Shown: positions 9,180 through 17,284 of the stretch, one piece after another
How the letters are laid out: each line of letters starts with the position of its first letter
Position numbering within the stretch: position 1 is the stretch's first letter
Source: Ga0077555 sp963741565
Lineage (GTDB): Bacteria > Pseudomonadota > Alphaproteobacteria > Rhizobiales > Hyphomicrobiaceae
Length of the DNA: 64,000 bases
Direction: 5' to 3'
Assembly (NCBI GenBank): GCA_963741565.1
Contig: CAVUIK010000012.1
Location: 124,001-188,000 of the forward strand
Position numbers and translations under genes: made by a program
Notes under the pieces: model-generated
What the model saw: the letters and a program-made list of their open reading frames with translations, nothing else
Databases searched by the model: none
Told to the model about the DNA's origin: nothing

Positions 9180-9455
9180 ATGATACGGACTGGACTGGTG
9201 TTGGCCGCCCTTGCTGCTGCCGCGTTGCTGAGCCCCGTACTGGCCGACGGCAAGAAGGACTGCACGACCGAGCCGCAGGCCAAGTGGAAGCCACAACCTG
9301 AGGCGGAAGCTGCAGCGAAAGCTGCCGGCTTCGAGGTTCGCCGCTCGAAGATCGAGGGCGCCTGCTACGAAGTCTATGCCGTCAAAGACGGCAAAAACCT
9401 AGAGCTGTTCTACAACCCCGTCGACCTGAAGTTGATGCACACCGTAACCAAGTAG
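9180..9455 (+). CDS. Small secreted PepSY-like protein
   Basis: A 91-residue exported protein with a signal peptide of about 22 residues ending VLADG. A single PepSY-like half-domain follows (AAKAAGFEVRRSKIEGACYEVYAV and LELFYNPVDLKL). The ATG at 9180 has AGGAG nine bases upstream; an ATG two codons earlier is too close to that site. Such proteins often sit beside cytochrome b561 genes, as here (7 bp gap), and may assist or regulate a membrane redox step. It is divergent from the two-component pair, which might control it. Confidence 0.85.
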   Translation: MIRTGLVLAALAAAALLSPVLADGKKDCTTEPQAKWKPQPEAEAAAKAAGFEVRRSKIEGACYEVYAVKDGKNLELFYNPVDLKLMHTVTK

Positions 9456-9462
9456 GTACCCA

Positions 9463-10527
9463 ATGCCGAATGACGCGGACGCGCTACGTACCGATCCGGG
9501 CACCCGCAATGGTGAGGTCCCGCGTTCCAAGCGGGTGCTCGTCTGGGATCTAGCGGTCCGCGTCTTTCATTGGGGCCTCGTTGCAGGCATCGTTGTGGCC
9601 TGGACGACCGGTGGCTCGGGACATCGGGTTCACGAGACCGTTGGTTTTGGCATCACCGCCTTGCTTGCGTTTCGCATCGTGTGGGGTTTCATCGGAACCC
9701 GCCACGCCCGCTTCCGGGACTTCGTGACGCGGCCGGGTACGGTGCTCGCTTACTTCAAGGCACACAGCAGAAATCATGCGCCGCGCCACCTCGGTCACAA
9801 TCCGGCCGGTGGCTACATGATCCTGGCGCTGCTCGGTGTGATCGCTGTGATCTGCGCGACCGGGGTCATGCAACTCACCAACCGGTTCTACGGGATCGAG
9901 TGGGTCGAGGAGTTGCATCATTACGCGGCCATAGCGCTTCTGGTTCTCGTCCCGTTGCACGTTCTCGGCGCCATCGTCGCCAGCATGATGCACAGCGAGA
10001 ATCTCGTCGCTGCCATGATCAGCGGCTGGAAAGACTTCCGTGAAGGTGACGTTGTCAGGTCGGGAGAGACCCGCCGCGAGCGCCGGCGCCACCGTCTCGC
10101 CTACATTCAATTCCGGGCTCGAAGCCGTCGGGGATTTGCAACTGTCGTTGTGATGCTGGCCGCGGGCCTCAGCTATGGCTGGTATGCCACGATGGGTCGA
10201 GGCACGGGTGAGGTTGCGAATGAACTCACAGCGGCTGCAGCCCCGCCGTCGAAGCCGGTGGACCAGACATCATCGGTTCCACCGCTGGCTACCTCACAGT
10301 ACCACCATCACGGCTGGCACGGGGCAGGAGCCACAGAGTACCCCCGGTTTACCCCAGCAAAAGACGGCTGCGCAATTTGTCGAGCCGGGCCCATCGCCGT
10401 CAGCGAACTCAGGTGCGCCGCTGGCTGTGTCGTCGGCATCATCAGCGGATCGATCCAACGCGGACCGGCATGGCGGCGCAACTGCACCCACCGTGGTGCA
10501 GTGGACCTCCGTCGAGCAGCCCCATAG
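9463..10527 (+). CDS. Cytochrome b561-family di-haem membrane protein
   Basis: Residues ~24-200 form the b561 core: VWDLAVRVFHWGLVAG with a haem-ligand His, VHETVGFGITALLAFRIVW, GYMILALLGVIAVICATGVM, and ELHHYAAIALLVLVPLHVLGAI with further His ligands. The family moves electrons between a periplasmic donor and the quinone pool. An extra TM lies near 224-242. After about residue 285 (near 10320) the translation turns unnatural while another frame becomes protein-like and runs to 11242. The true product is therefore probably a b561 fused to a coiled coil and glycine-rich tail, disrupted by one indel. Confidence 0.82.
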   Translation: MPNDADALRTDPGTRNGEVPRSKRVLVWDLAVRVFHWGLVAGIVVAWTTGGSGHRVHETVGFGITALLAFRIVWGFIGTRHARFRDFVTRPGTVLAYFKAHSRNHAPRHLGHNPAGGYMILALLGVIAVICATGVMQLTNRFYGIEWVEELHHYAAIALLVLVPLHVLGAIVASMMHSENLVAAMISGWKDFREGDVVRSGETRRERRRHRLAYIQFRARSRRGFATVVVMLAAGLSYGWYATMGRGTGEVANELTAAAAPPSKPVDQTSSVPPLATSQYHHHGWHGAGATEYPRFTPAKDGCAICRAGPIAVSELRCAAGCVVGIISGSIQRGPAWRRNCTHRGAVDLRRAAP

Positions 10528-11242
10528 GGCAGAAACCGAGGCGGCCAAGCGTCAGCAGGGACTTCAGGCGGAGCGCAGTCGGATGGCTGCACAGGACGAG
10601 CGCCAAGCGCATGAGCAGCAGGCGCAGGAGCGGCGGAGCCAACAGGGGGCCGCGGATGAGCGCCGGGCCCGCGAGCGTCGGGAGGCTGCCGATGAGGCGC
10701 AGCGCGAGCGTGTAGCGGCAGCGAAGCGCGAAAAGCAGGCGCAGGAGCGGCGGAGCCAACAGGCGGCAGTGGATGAGCGCCGGGCCCGCGAGCGTCGGGA
10801 GGCAGCCGATGAAGCGCAGCGCGAGCGTGTCGCGGCCGCGAAGCGCGAGAAACAAGCACAAGAGCGGCGCGAGCAGCAGGCCGACAGCCGCCGAGCGCGC
10901 GAACGCCGTGAGGCGCAGCCGGAACGGCAGGCGTCCCGCCGTGTGCAACGCTATGAGCGTCCATATGGTCTAGGCGCGTCTCGCCGCTCGGATGACTTCG
11001 GTGGCAGGACTTGGCGAAACGTCGGCAATCACGGTGGGGCGGCGTCCGGAGGCGGCTCGAGCGGTGGCGGGTCGAGTGGAAATGGTGGTTCGAGTGGAAG
11101 CGGCGGCTCAGGTGGTGGTGGCTCCGGAGGAGGGAAGCGGCGGCTCAGGCGGAGGTGGCTCCGGAGGAAGCGGAGAGGCGGCGGCGGAGGAGGCGGAGGA
11201 GGAGGAGGCGGAGGAGGAGGAGGAGGCGGTGGCGGAAAATAG
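10175..11242 (+). pseudogene. Coiled-coil and poly-glycine C-terminal part of the b561 gene (out of frame)
   Basis: Believable protein begins near 10300. It has a Pro/Ser/Ala-rich linker, then a highly charged Ala/Arg/Glu/Gln coiled coil (~10530-10930) built from imperfect repeats of QAQERRSQQ and DERRARERREAADEAQRE. A Gly/Ser tail ends in about twenty glycines. Within the tail the frame also flips briefly near 11135-11175. No ribosome site or natural N-terminus precedes 10300, so I read it as the tail of the cytochrome b561 gene separated by an indel, not as an independent gene. Function of the tail unknown. Confidence 0.5.
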
Positions 11243-11327
11243 GACGCTGAAGCTGTCGACTTGACGTCGTCCCCGGTACAGGCGTTGTTGGCGAAAGCCA
11301 GGACAAGCCATCGAGGGCCCTAACCAG

Positions 11328-12386
11328 ATGCAACTCGTGTCGAAGACCTATGAGGTCGATGACTTCGCGGCGGCCCAGGAATTCTTTCACAGCAGGGGCT
11401 GGTCGGATGGCCTGCCTGTGGTGCCTCCGACGGCTCCGGCGGTCGCCGCGTGCCTCGAGTGGGTCGGCATGTCGCCGGAACAGTTGATCGGCATCGAGCC
11501 TGTACGCGCCATGCCCGTCACCGCCGAAAAGCTTGCCGTTAATGCCGTGATGGCGGGATGCCTGCCAATGCACTTCCCCGTCGTCGTGGCGGCCTGGACC
11601 GCGATGTTGCAGGAGGCGTTCCTGCTGCACGGGACCACCTCGAGCACGGGCGGCTGCGCCGTGCTTATCGTCATCAATGGCCCGATCCGCCAGGAGATCG
11701 GCGCCAACAGCGGCTTCAATGCACTCGCCAACAGTGACCGAGCCACAGCCGCTATTGGGCGCGCGATCCGGCTTGGCCTCATCAATGTTCTGGATGTGCG
11801 GCCGGGCGGGATCGATCGTTCGACGCTTGGCCATCCCGGCAAGTTCAGTTTCTGTATCGCGGAAGACGAGGAAGAGTCGTCCTGGGCTCCGCTTTCGGTG
11901 ACGCGTGGCATCCCGCGCGGCGTGTCGGCGGTGACTGTGATGGCCGCCCAAGCCCCGCGCCAGATCATGAACGAGTGGACGACTGCGCCCGAGGAAATTC
12001 TCGAGACGTTCGCGGCGGAGATGCGCGCCAACCAGCGGCACTACTCGATCTATCCCGGCAACTACGCGATCGTTATCCCGAAGCAGGTGCGCGAGCATCT
12101 GGTGGCGGCGGGATGGAACAAGGCCGACATCCAGAAATTCGTGTTCGAACGCGCGCGCATCAAGCGCAAGGAATGGGCGGAGGTCGGTAAGGGTGCCGTC
12201 GTGCGCGACCGCGGTGAGAGCGTCTATGCAGCCCTCGACAGCCCCGACCATCTGCTGGTGATCGCGGCGGGCGGGCCGGCGGGTGGCTTCGGTGCGATCA
12301 TACCGCCCTGGCTCGGCCATAAGACCAAGGCCGTGACGATGGCCATTGGCGCCTGCGTCGATTGTGGGCCACCGGCGAAAGTTTGA
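11328..12386 (+). CDS. Conserved protein of unknown function (large UGSC-associated-like family)
   Basis: A 352-residue soluble protein with no signal peptide. It has a striking N-terminal motif WSDGLPVVPPTAPAV, then AVNAVMAGCLPMHFPVV, VINGPIRQEIGANSGFNAL and GKFSFCIAEDEEESSW, and a C-terminal GACVDCGPP. I recall the same blocks in a widespread family found near UGSC selenoprotein-like genes, but I cannot confirm membership or function. Conserved Cys and Asn/Gly patches suggest an enzyme. It heads a run of catabolic genes, convergent with the carboxymuconolactone-decarboxylase-like gene. Confidence 0.75.
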   Translation: MQLVSKTYEVDDFAAAQEFFHSRGWSDGLPVVPPTAPAVAACLEWVGMSPEQLIGIEPVRAMPVTAEKLAVNAVMAGCLPMHFPVVVAAWTAMLQEAFLLHGTTSSTGGCAVLIVINGPIRQEIGANSGFNALANSDRATAAIGRAIRLGLINVLDVRPGGIDRSTLGHPGKFSFCIAEDEEESSWAPLSVTRGIPRGVSAVTVMAAQAPRQIMNEWTTAPEEILETFAAEMRANQRHYSIYPGNYAIVIPKQVREHLVAAGWNKADIQKFVFERARIKRKEWAEVGKGAVVRDRGESVYAALDSPDHLLVIAAGGPAGGFGAIIPPWLGHKTKAVTMAIGACVDCGPPAKV

Positions 12387-12399
12387 CGGTTTGGCTGCT

Positions 12400-13176
12400 T
12401 CAGGTCTTGGTGGCCGGCCCCTTGCCGAGGACGTCGGAGAGAATGGCGAGGCCGTTGAGGGCACGCGGGAAACCGCCGTAGGGGCCGGTCTGGATGACGG
12501 CTTCGACCACCTCCTCGCGGGTGAGACCGATGTTGAGCGCCGACTGGGAGAATTTCGCGAGTTGGCCTTCGAGGCCCAGGGCCGTGAAGGCAGCGACGGC
12601 CACGAGCATGCGCTGGCGCCGCTCAAGACCGGGACGGTCCCAGAGTTCGCCATAGCCGTAGCGGATCGCTGACGGGTAGAGCGCTCCGGTAATCGCATTG
12701 CCCGGCGCCGCATAACCGCCAGTGCCGCGCGCGCCGTGTAGCGCCGCCATAATATCGCGGCCGCGCTGGTCGAGGATTTCGAAACTGTCGTTGCGTGGCG
12801 GATCGGCGGGCATCGCGATGCCGCGGGCTGAAAACACCTCGTGCGCGACGGCTGCCGAGGTCTCCGTGGTGACGAAGCCGCCATAAAGGCCCGCTTGCAG
12901 CAGAACCTCCAGGATGGCGCGGGGAGTGAGGCCGAGATCGAGTGCGGGGTCGACGTGGCGACGCAGCGCGGCGTGGCGTTCGAGTGGTCCGAGGACGGCG
13001 ATCGTGCAGATCATGCGGTCGGCGAGCGACAAGCCGGGACGGCCCCAGATGCCGCCATAGATGACCTCGTCGAAGAAGTCGCCGAGGCCCGGCACCACAT
13101 CGCCTGCCTTCGCGGTGGGCGCTTCAACTTGTGAACGGAGTTTGGCTCCGGTCTTTCTGAACTCGGCTCTCGACAT
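12400..13176 (-). CDS. Carboxymuconolactone decarboxylase-family protein (two domains)
   Basis: A 258-residue protein with tandem CMD/AhpD-like helical domains (about residues 30-115 and 150-245). Both halves carry the typical ending EVLLQAGLYGGF and EAVIQTGPYGGFP. No AhpD CxxC pair is seen, which favours a decarboxylase or hydrolase-like role over peroxidase activity. The start at 13176 is preferred because GGGGAG precedes it by about 7 bases; an upstream ATG gives only eight extra residues. It is divergent from the alcohol dehydrogenase and probably part of the same degradative block. Substrate unknown. Confidence 0.85.
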   Translation of the reverse strand: MSRAEFRKTGAKLRSQVEAPTAKAGDVVPGLGDFFDEVIYGGIWGRPGLSLADRMICTIAVLGPLERHAALRRHVDPALDLGLTPRAILEVLLQAGLYGGFVTTETSAAVAHEVFSARGIAMPADPPRNDSFEILDQRGRDIMAALHGARGTGGYAAPGNAITGALYPSAIRYGYGELWDRPGLERRQRMLVAVAAFTALGLEGQLAKFSQSALNIGLTREEVVEAVIQTGPYGGFPRALNGLAILSDVLGKGPATKT

Positions 13177-13281
13177 GCTTCGTCTCCCCGGGAGGTTCAT
13201 GGATGGGTGCGCGTCTGTACATTAGGCCCGAGCGCCGGTAATCCAAGGCCAGTCTGGTCCTGTAACCCCGAGGAGCCCGTT

Positions 13282-14286
13282 ATGAAAGCTTGGCAGATCA
13301 TCTCGAATGGCGGCATCGACGCCCTGCATCAAGCCGAGGTCTCGACCCGCGCGCCAGGACACGGCGAGGTGCAAGTCCGCATGCGCGCCAATGCGATCAA
13401 TTTTCGCGACCTGATGACCGTGAAAGATCCAGTTTCGCGCAAACTGCCGTATCCGCGGGTGCCGAACTCGTGTGGGGCAGGTGAGATCATTGCGGTCGGG
13501 CCCGGTGTGACAGAATGGAAAGCCGGGGATCGGGTTGCCTCTTGCTTCTTCCAGCGCTGGGACGATGGGCCGTGCTCGGTGGAGGCGATGGCCAGCGCAC
13601 TTGGTGGCGCCGAGGATGGGGTGCTCGCAGAGGTCGCGACCTTGGCGGCGCATGGTGTCGTGCGGGCACCGGCTCATCTCACCGACGCGGAGGTGGCAAC
13701 GCTGCCGTGCGCAGGCCTGACGGCGTGGAATGCGATTGTCGAGTGTGGGGGCGTCAAGGCCGGGGACACGGTGCTTCTGCTCGGCACGGGCGGCGTCTCG
13801 ATCTTCGCTCTACAGTTCGCGAAGATGCATGGCGCTCGGACAATCATCACATCGTCCAGCGACGAGAAGCTGGAGCGGGCCCGACAACTCGGTGCGGATG
13901 TCACGATCAACTACCGGTCGCGCCCAAACTGGGACGCAGCCGTACTCGAGGCAACCGGCGGACGCGGCGTCGATCTGACGGTGGAAGTCGGCGGGGCCGG
14001 CACACTACCGCGATCGATCCCTGCGACGCGTATCGCGGGAACCATAGCGCTGATAGGTGTGCTGTCCGGTGGCCAGATCGATCCGGCATCGTTCATGCGT
14101 CGCTCGATCCGCATGCAGGGAATCTACGTTGGTTCCCGCCGGATGTTCGACGACATGAACCGCGCGATCGCGGCCAATGGCATGCGCCCGGTGATCGACC
14201 GGCGCTTCTCATTCGCGGAAGCTCGCGGCGCCTATCACGCAATGGAAGGTGCTGGCCATTTCGGCAAGATCGCCATCGAGATCTGA
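13282..14286 (+). CDS. Zinc-type alcohol dehydrogenase-like / quinone-reductase-like MDR protein
   Basis: A 334-residue medium-chain dehydrogenase starting MKAWQIISNGG after CGAGGAG. The GroES-like N-domain lies about 25-130 and the Rossmann domain about 145-280 (GDTVLLLGTGGVSIFALQFA). The position of the usual structural-zinc cysteines lacks the four-Cys pattern, and the catalytic GHE motif is replaced (NSCGAGEI). That points to the zinc-independent quinone-oxidoreductase/enoyl-reductase branch. It probably reduces an activated double bond or carbonyl with NAD(P)H. It stands alone on the plus strand between divergent and convergent neighbours. Confidence 0.9.
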   Translation: MKAWQIISNGGIDALHQAEVSTRAPGHGEVQVRMRANAINFRDLMTVKDPVSRKLPYPRVPNSCGAGEIIAVGPGVTEWKAGDRVASCFFQRWDDGPCSVEAMASALGGAEDGVLAEVATLAAHGVVRAPAHLTDAEVATLPCAGLTAWNAIVECGGVKAGDTVLLLGTGGVSIFALQFAKMHGARTIITSSSDEKLERARQLGADVTINYRSRPNWDAAVLEATGGRGVDLTVEVGGAGTLPRSIPATRIAGTIALIGVLSGGQIDPASFMRRSIRMQGIYVGSRRMFDDMNRAIAANGMRPVIDRRFSFAEARGAYHAMEGAGHFGKIAIEI

Positions 14287-14305
14287 CGTGACGCCGGCGC
14301 GGCCT

Positions 14306-15430
14306 TCAAACGCGCAGGACGCCCAAGGCATTCTCGCTCAGGATCTGGCGGCGAACGGCCGGCTCCAGCATCAGCAGGCTCTGGGCCGGCATGTCGTTGT
14401 CCCAGTGCGGGTAGTCGGTCGAGAACACCAAATGCTCCGGCCCGAACATCGTGATCAGCTGCTTCAAGTGCTCGGGGTTGGCCGGCTCATCCAGCGGTTG
14501 TGTCGAGAACCGCACGCGCTCGGACACGTATTCGCGCGGCGGACGTTTCACCCAGGGAACGTCGTAGCGCAGGCTCTCCCAGGTCCGGTTGATGCGCCAC
14601 ATCAAGGGTAGCGCCCACGCGAAGCTGTACTCGACGAAGAGGAATTTCAAGGTCGGGAACTTCTCGAACACACCTGAGAAGCAGAGCGAGGTCAGATTTG
14701 CCTCGCCGATCTGGGAGAGCGAGACGTAGCGCTCGGGATAGTTCTCGGCGAAGCCGCCGGCCTGATTGGGTGCGCCGTAGTAGACACTATCGGTACCGGT
14801 GACGTGCAGCAGGATCGGCAGGCCATGATTGGCGGCCTCCTCGTAGATCGGCTCGTAGTAGCGATTGCCGATCAGGATATTGATCAGCGGCATGTAAACA
14901 GCGCAAACTTCGCGACGCTTGCCGACGCGACGAATCTCGGCGGCCGCCGCGCGCGGATCCTGGGCCGTCACCGTCATGGCGAGCCGCAGGCGGCGCTCCT
15001 CTTTCAACGGCCAGACGTCGAGAAAATAGTCATTGAAGGCGGACGTGATGATGGCGCTCTCATCCGGCCCCGATGTTACGACGCCGAATTGACCCGCCTG
15101 CAGCGAGGTGAGAACCGCAAGGCTGATGCCGTGTGCATCCAGAAGATCGCGGCGGATGTATTGGGGGTCGGATCCGGATGGTCCGCCCTGAGGTGGGCTC
15201 GCGTCCTTGCGGGCGGCCGAGCCCGATGGATGCTCGAAGCGGAAGCCGAGCGGCGCGGCGGCGGCCAAGTGGCCGGCTTTCATCTTGAAGCGCTCGCGCC
15301 AGGCGACCGGGACATGCGGGAAGAGGGTCGGCAGACCACCGGGGAGCGCGGGGTGGACGTCGCAGTCAACAATGGTCAGGGCGCTGTCGCTGTCCGCTGT
15401 CAGACTGGATGCGGGGGTCGCGATGTTCAT
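14306..15430 (-). CDS. Amidohydrolase (ACMSD-like, amidohydrolase 2 family)
   Basis: A 374-residue TIM-barrel metal-dependent hydrolase/decarboxylase. The metal site is seen as DCDVHP near residue 22-27 (Asp-x-His), ILLHVTG near 205, and VFSTDYPHWD near 325-334 with the conserved Asp. These enzymes typically decarboxylate or hydrolyse aromatic or cyclic acids. Its start overlaps the stop of the Rieske protein gene by 4 bp (ATGA), so the two are translated together. I infer a shared step in a ring or carboxylate degradation route. Confidence 0.9.
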   Translation of the reverse strand: MNIATPASSLTADSDSALTIVDCDVHPALPGGLPTLFPHVPVAWRERFKMKAGHLAAAAPLGFRFEHPSGSAARKDASPPQGGPSGSDPQYIRRDLLDAHGISLAVLTSLQAGQFGVVTSGPDESAIITSAFNDYFLDVWPLKEERRLRLAMTVTAQDPRAAAAEIRRVGKRREVCAVYMPLINILIGNRYYEPIYEEAANHGLPILLHVTGTDSVYYGAPNQAGGFAENYPERYVSLSQIGEANLTSLCFSGVFEKFPTLKFLFVEYSFAWALPLMWRINRTWESLRYDVPWVKRPPREYVSERVRFSTQPLDEPANPEHLKQLITMFGPEHLVFSTDYPHWDNDMPAQSLLMLEPAVRRQILSENALGVLRV

Positions 15431-15834
15431 GCGTTGGCCTCCTTGGATGCCTGCGGCGAAACTTGAGGGCCGAGATCAACCCGGATCTCGCCGTTCTCGA
15501 TGCGAGCCGGATAGATGCGCAGGCGCATGCGGCTGTCTGTGAAGGGCCGTGCGCCAGTCTCGATGTGGAATTCGTAGCCGTGCCAGGGGCAGCGCAAGAT
15601 CTTGCCGTCCAGCCCCCAGGTCAGTGAGCCGGGTGGCCCCGGGAGTGTGGTTCCGGTTGGCGGGGCCTTGCACATCGGTGCTCCCTTGTGGGGGCACAGA
15701 TTCCGCACGGCGTGCACCCGGCCGTCCGTTTGACGCAGGACGCCGATCTCGCGCCGGCCGACGGTGACGATCCGAAAGGTATCAAGCGGAAAGGCGTCGG
15801 CAGGGCCAAGGCTGATGTCGGTGCTTTTGGTCAT
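15427..15834 (-). CDS. Rieske [2Fe-2S] ferredoxin-like protein
   Basis: A 135-residue protein dominated by one Rieske domain. Cluster ligands are visible as C47-x-H49 (CPHKGAPMC) and C82-x2-H85 (CPWHGYEF). It is too short to be an oxygenase alpha subunit, so it should be an electron carrier for an oxygenase or a redox partner. The insert between the two ligand pairs is longer than in small ferredoxins and resembles oxygenase N-domains. Gene overlap with the amidohydrolase implies co-expression; no oxygenase catalytic subunit lies nearby. Confidence 0.9.
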   Translation of the reverse strand: MTKSTDISLGPADAFPLDTFRIVTVGRREIGVLRQTDGRVHAVRNLCPHKGAPMCKAPPTGTTLPGPPGSLTWGLDGKILRCPWHGYEFHIETGARPFTDSRMRLRIYPARIENGEIRVDLGPQVSPQASKEANA

Positions 15835-15964
15835 GGGCGGAGGTCGGGGCTCGCGTCAATGCATTCACTCTGGACACTAAATCACGGGGAGGGTGCGGGC
15901 CAGCGTCTTGTCCGGACATTGTGGGGGTGCATAATGCCGCCCCTGACAGCCAGAGAGGACGCCC

Positions 15965-17272
15965 GTGCCCGCCAAGACCGATACAACCAAGCAAGCCGCG
16001 GCTCCCCGCATGATGCCCTTCGAAGGCGTCAAGGTGATCGACATCTCGAACTTTCTGGCGGCGCCGATGAGCGCGATGTTCCTCGCCGATTTCGGGGCCG
16101 ACGTGGTCAAGGTCGAGCAGCCCGGCAAGGGCGACGAGGTCCGCTATTGGGGCCGCAACAAGGGTGGCGTCGGGCTCTATTACAAGATCCTCGGCCGCGG
16201 CAAGAAATCGATCACCGCCGACCTGCGCACTGACTTCGGTCGCGAGGTTGTCAAGCGGCTGGTCAAGGACGCGGACATTCTGGTTGAAAACTATCGGACG
16301 GGAACGCTCGAGAAGTGGGGGATCGGCCCGGACGTGCTGCACGCGATCAACCCGCGTCTGATCATATTGCGAATTACCGGTTTCGGACAGACCGGGCCTT
16401 ACGCGAAGCGGCCGGGGTTCGGCACGCTAGCGGAGGCGTTCGCAGGCTTCGTCCACATCAACGGCGAGCCGGATCGCCCGCCGCTGCTGCCGGGATTTGG
16501 GCTGGCCGATTCGACCACCGGCGTCATGGCCGCATTCCTGGCGTCGGCTGCGCTGCATGAGCAGCGCCGTTCGGGCAAGGGGCAGGTTGTTGATCTCGCG
16601 ATTTACGAGACGTTGTTCTCGCTGCTCGGACCACAGGTGATCGATTACGATCAGCTCGGCGAGGTGCAGCAACGCCAGGGCAGCCGGCTGCCGTTCACGG
16701 CGCCCCGCAATACGTATCGCAGTCGCGACGGCAAGTGGGTGTCGATCGCCGGCTCCGCGCAATCGACATTCGAGAACATCTGCAAGGCGCTGGAAATTCC
16801 GGGCACCGTCAAGGAGCCGCGCTTCATCGACAACCGCGTCCGATTGACCAACGCTAAGGTGCTCGACGAGGTGCTCCAGGACGCCATCGGCAAGTTCGAT
16901 CTCGACGAATTGATGCGGCGGTTCGTGGCGGTCGATGCGCCGATCGCGCCGGTCAATGATGTCGCGCAGATCTGCGCCGATCCGCAGTTCATTGCGCGCG
17001 AGAACATCGCGACGATCGAGGACGAGGAGATCGGCGGTCCCATTCGAATGCAGAACGTGGTCGGCAAGATGTCGGCGACACCCGGCAAGATCCAGCGGGC
17101 CGGACGCAAGCTCGGCGCCGACAACCGTGAGATCCTGGTCGAGCGGTTGGGCTTTAGCGAGGCGGAGATCAAGGCGGCAGGCATCGATCTCGGCAAGCCG
17201 AAAAAGGCGGCGGCAGTGAAGGCGGCTGCACCAAAGCGCACAGCTAAAGCAAAGACAAAGGCCGCGAATTAG
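15965..17272 (+). CDS. CaiB/BaiF family III CoA-transferase
   Basis: A 435-residue enzyme with the family III core: KVIDISNFLAAPMSAMFLADFGADVVKVE at residues ~19-47 and KKSITADLRT. The catalytic Asp is expected in ENYRTGTLEKWG or just downstream in FGLADSTTG. It moves CoA between a donor thioester and a free acid. Unusual is the C-terminal ~25-residue tail rich in Lys and Ala (residues ~410-435), absent from typical members of ~400 residues. The lyase follows 12 bp downstream, so the pair probably activates and then cleaves the same acid. Confidence 0.92.
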   Translation: MPAKTDTTKQAAAPRMMPFEGVKVIDISNFLAAPMSAMFLADFGADVVKVEQPGKGDEVRYWGRNKGGVGLYYKILGRGKKSITADLRTDFGREVVKRLVKDADILVENYRTGTLEKWGIGPDVLHAINPRLIILRITGFGQTGPYAKRPGFGTLAEAFAGFVHINGEPDRPPLLPGFGLADSTTGVMAAFLASAALHEQRRSGKGQVVDLAIYETLFSLLGPQVIDYDQLGEVQQRQGSRLPFTAPRNTYRSRDGKWVSIAGSAQSTFENICKALEIPGTVKEPRFIDNRVRLTNAKVLDEVLQDAIGKFDLDELMRRFVAVDAPIAPVNDVAQICADPQFIARENIATIEDEEIGGPIRMQNVVGKMSATPGKIQRAGRKLGADNREILVERLGFSEAEIKAAGIDLGKPKKAAAVKAAAPKRTAKAKTKAAN

Positions 17273-17284
17273 ACGGAGGCTGCC

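Noticed and set aside
11145..12884. A 579-codon minus-strand frame
   Set aside because: It spans the antisense of the unknown conserved protein and part of the poly-glycine tail; the sense frame has family-level conservation.
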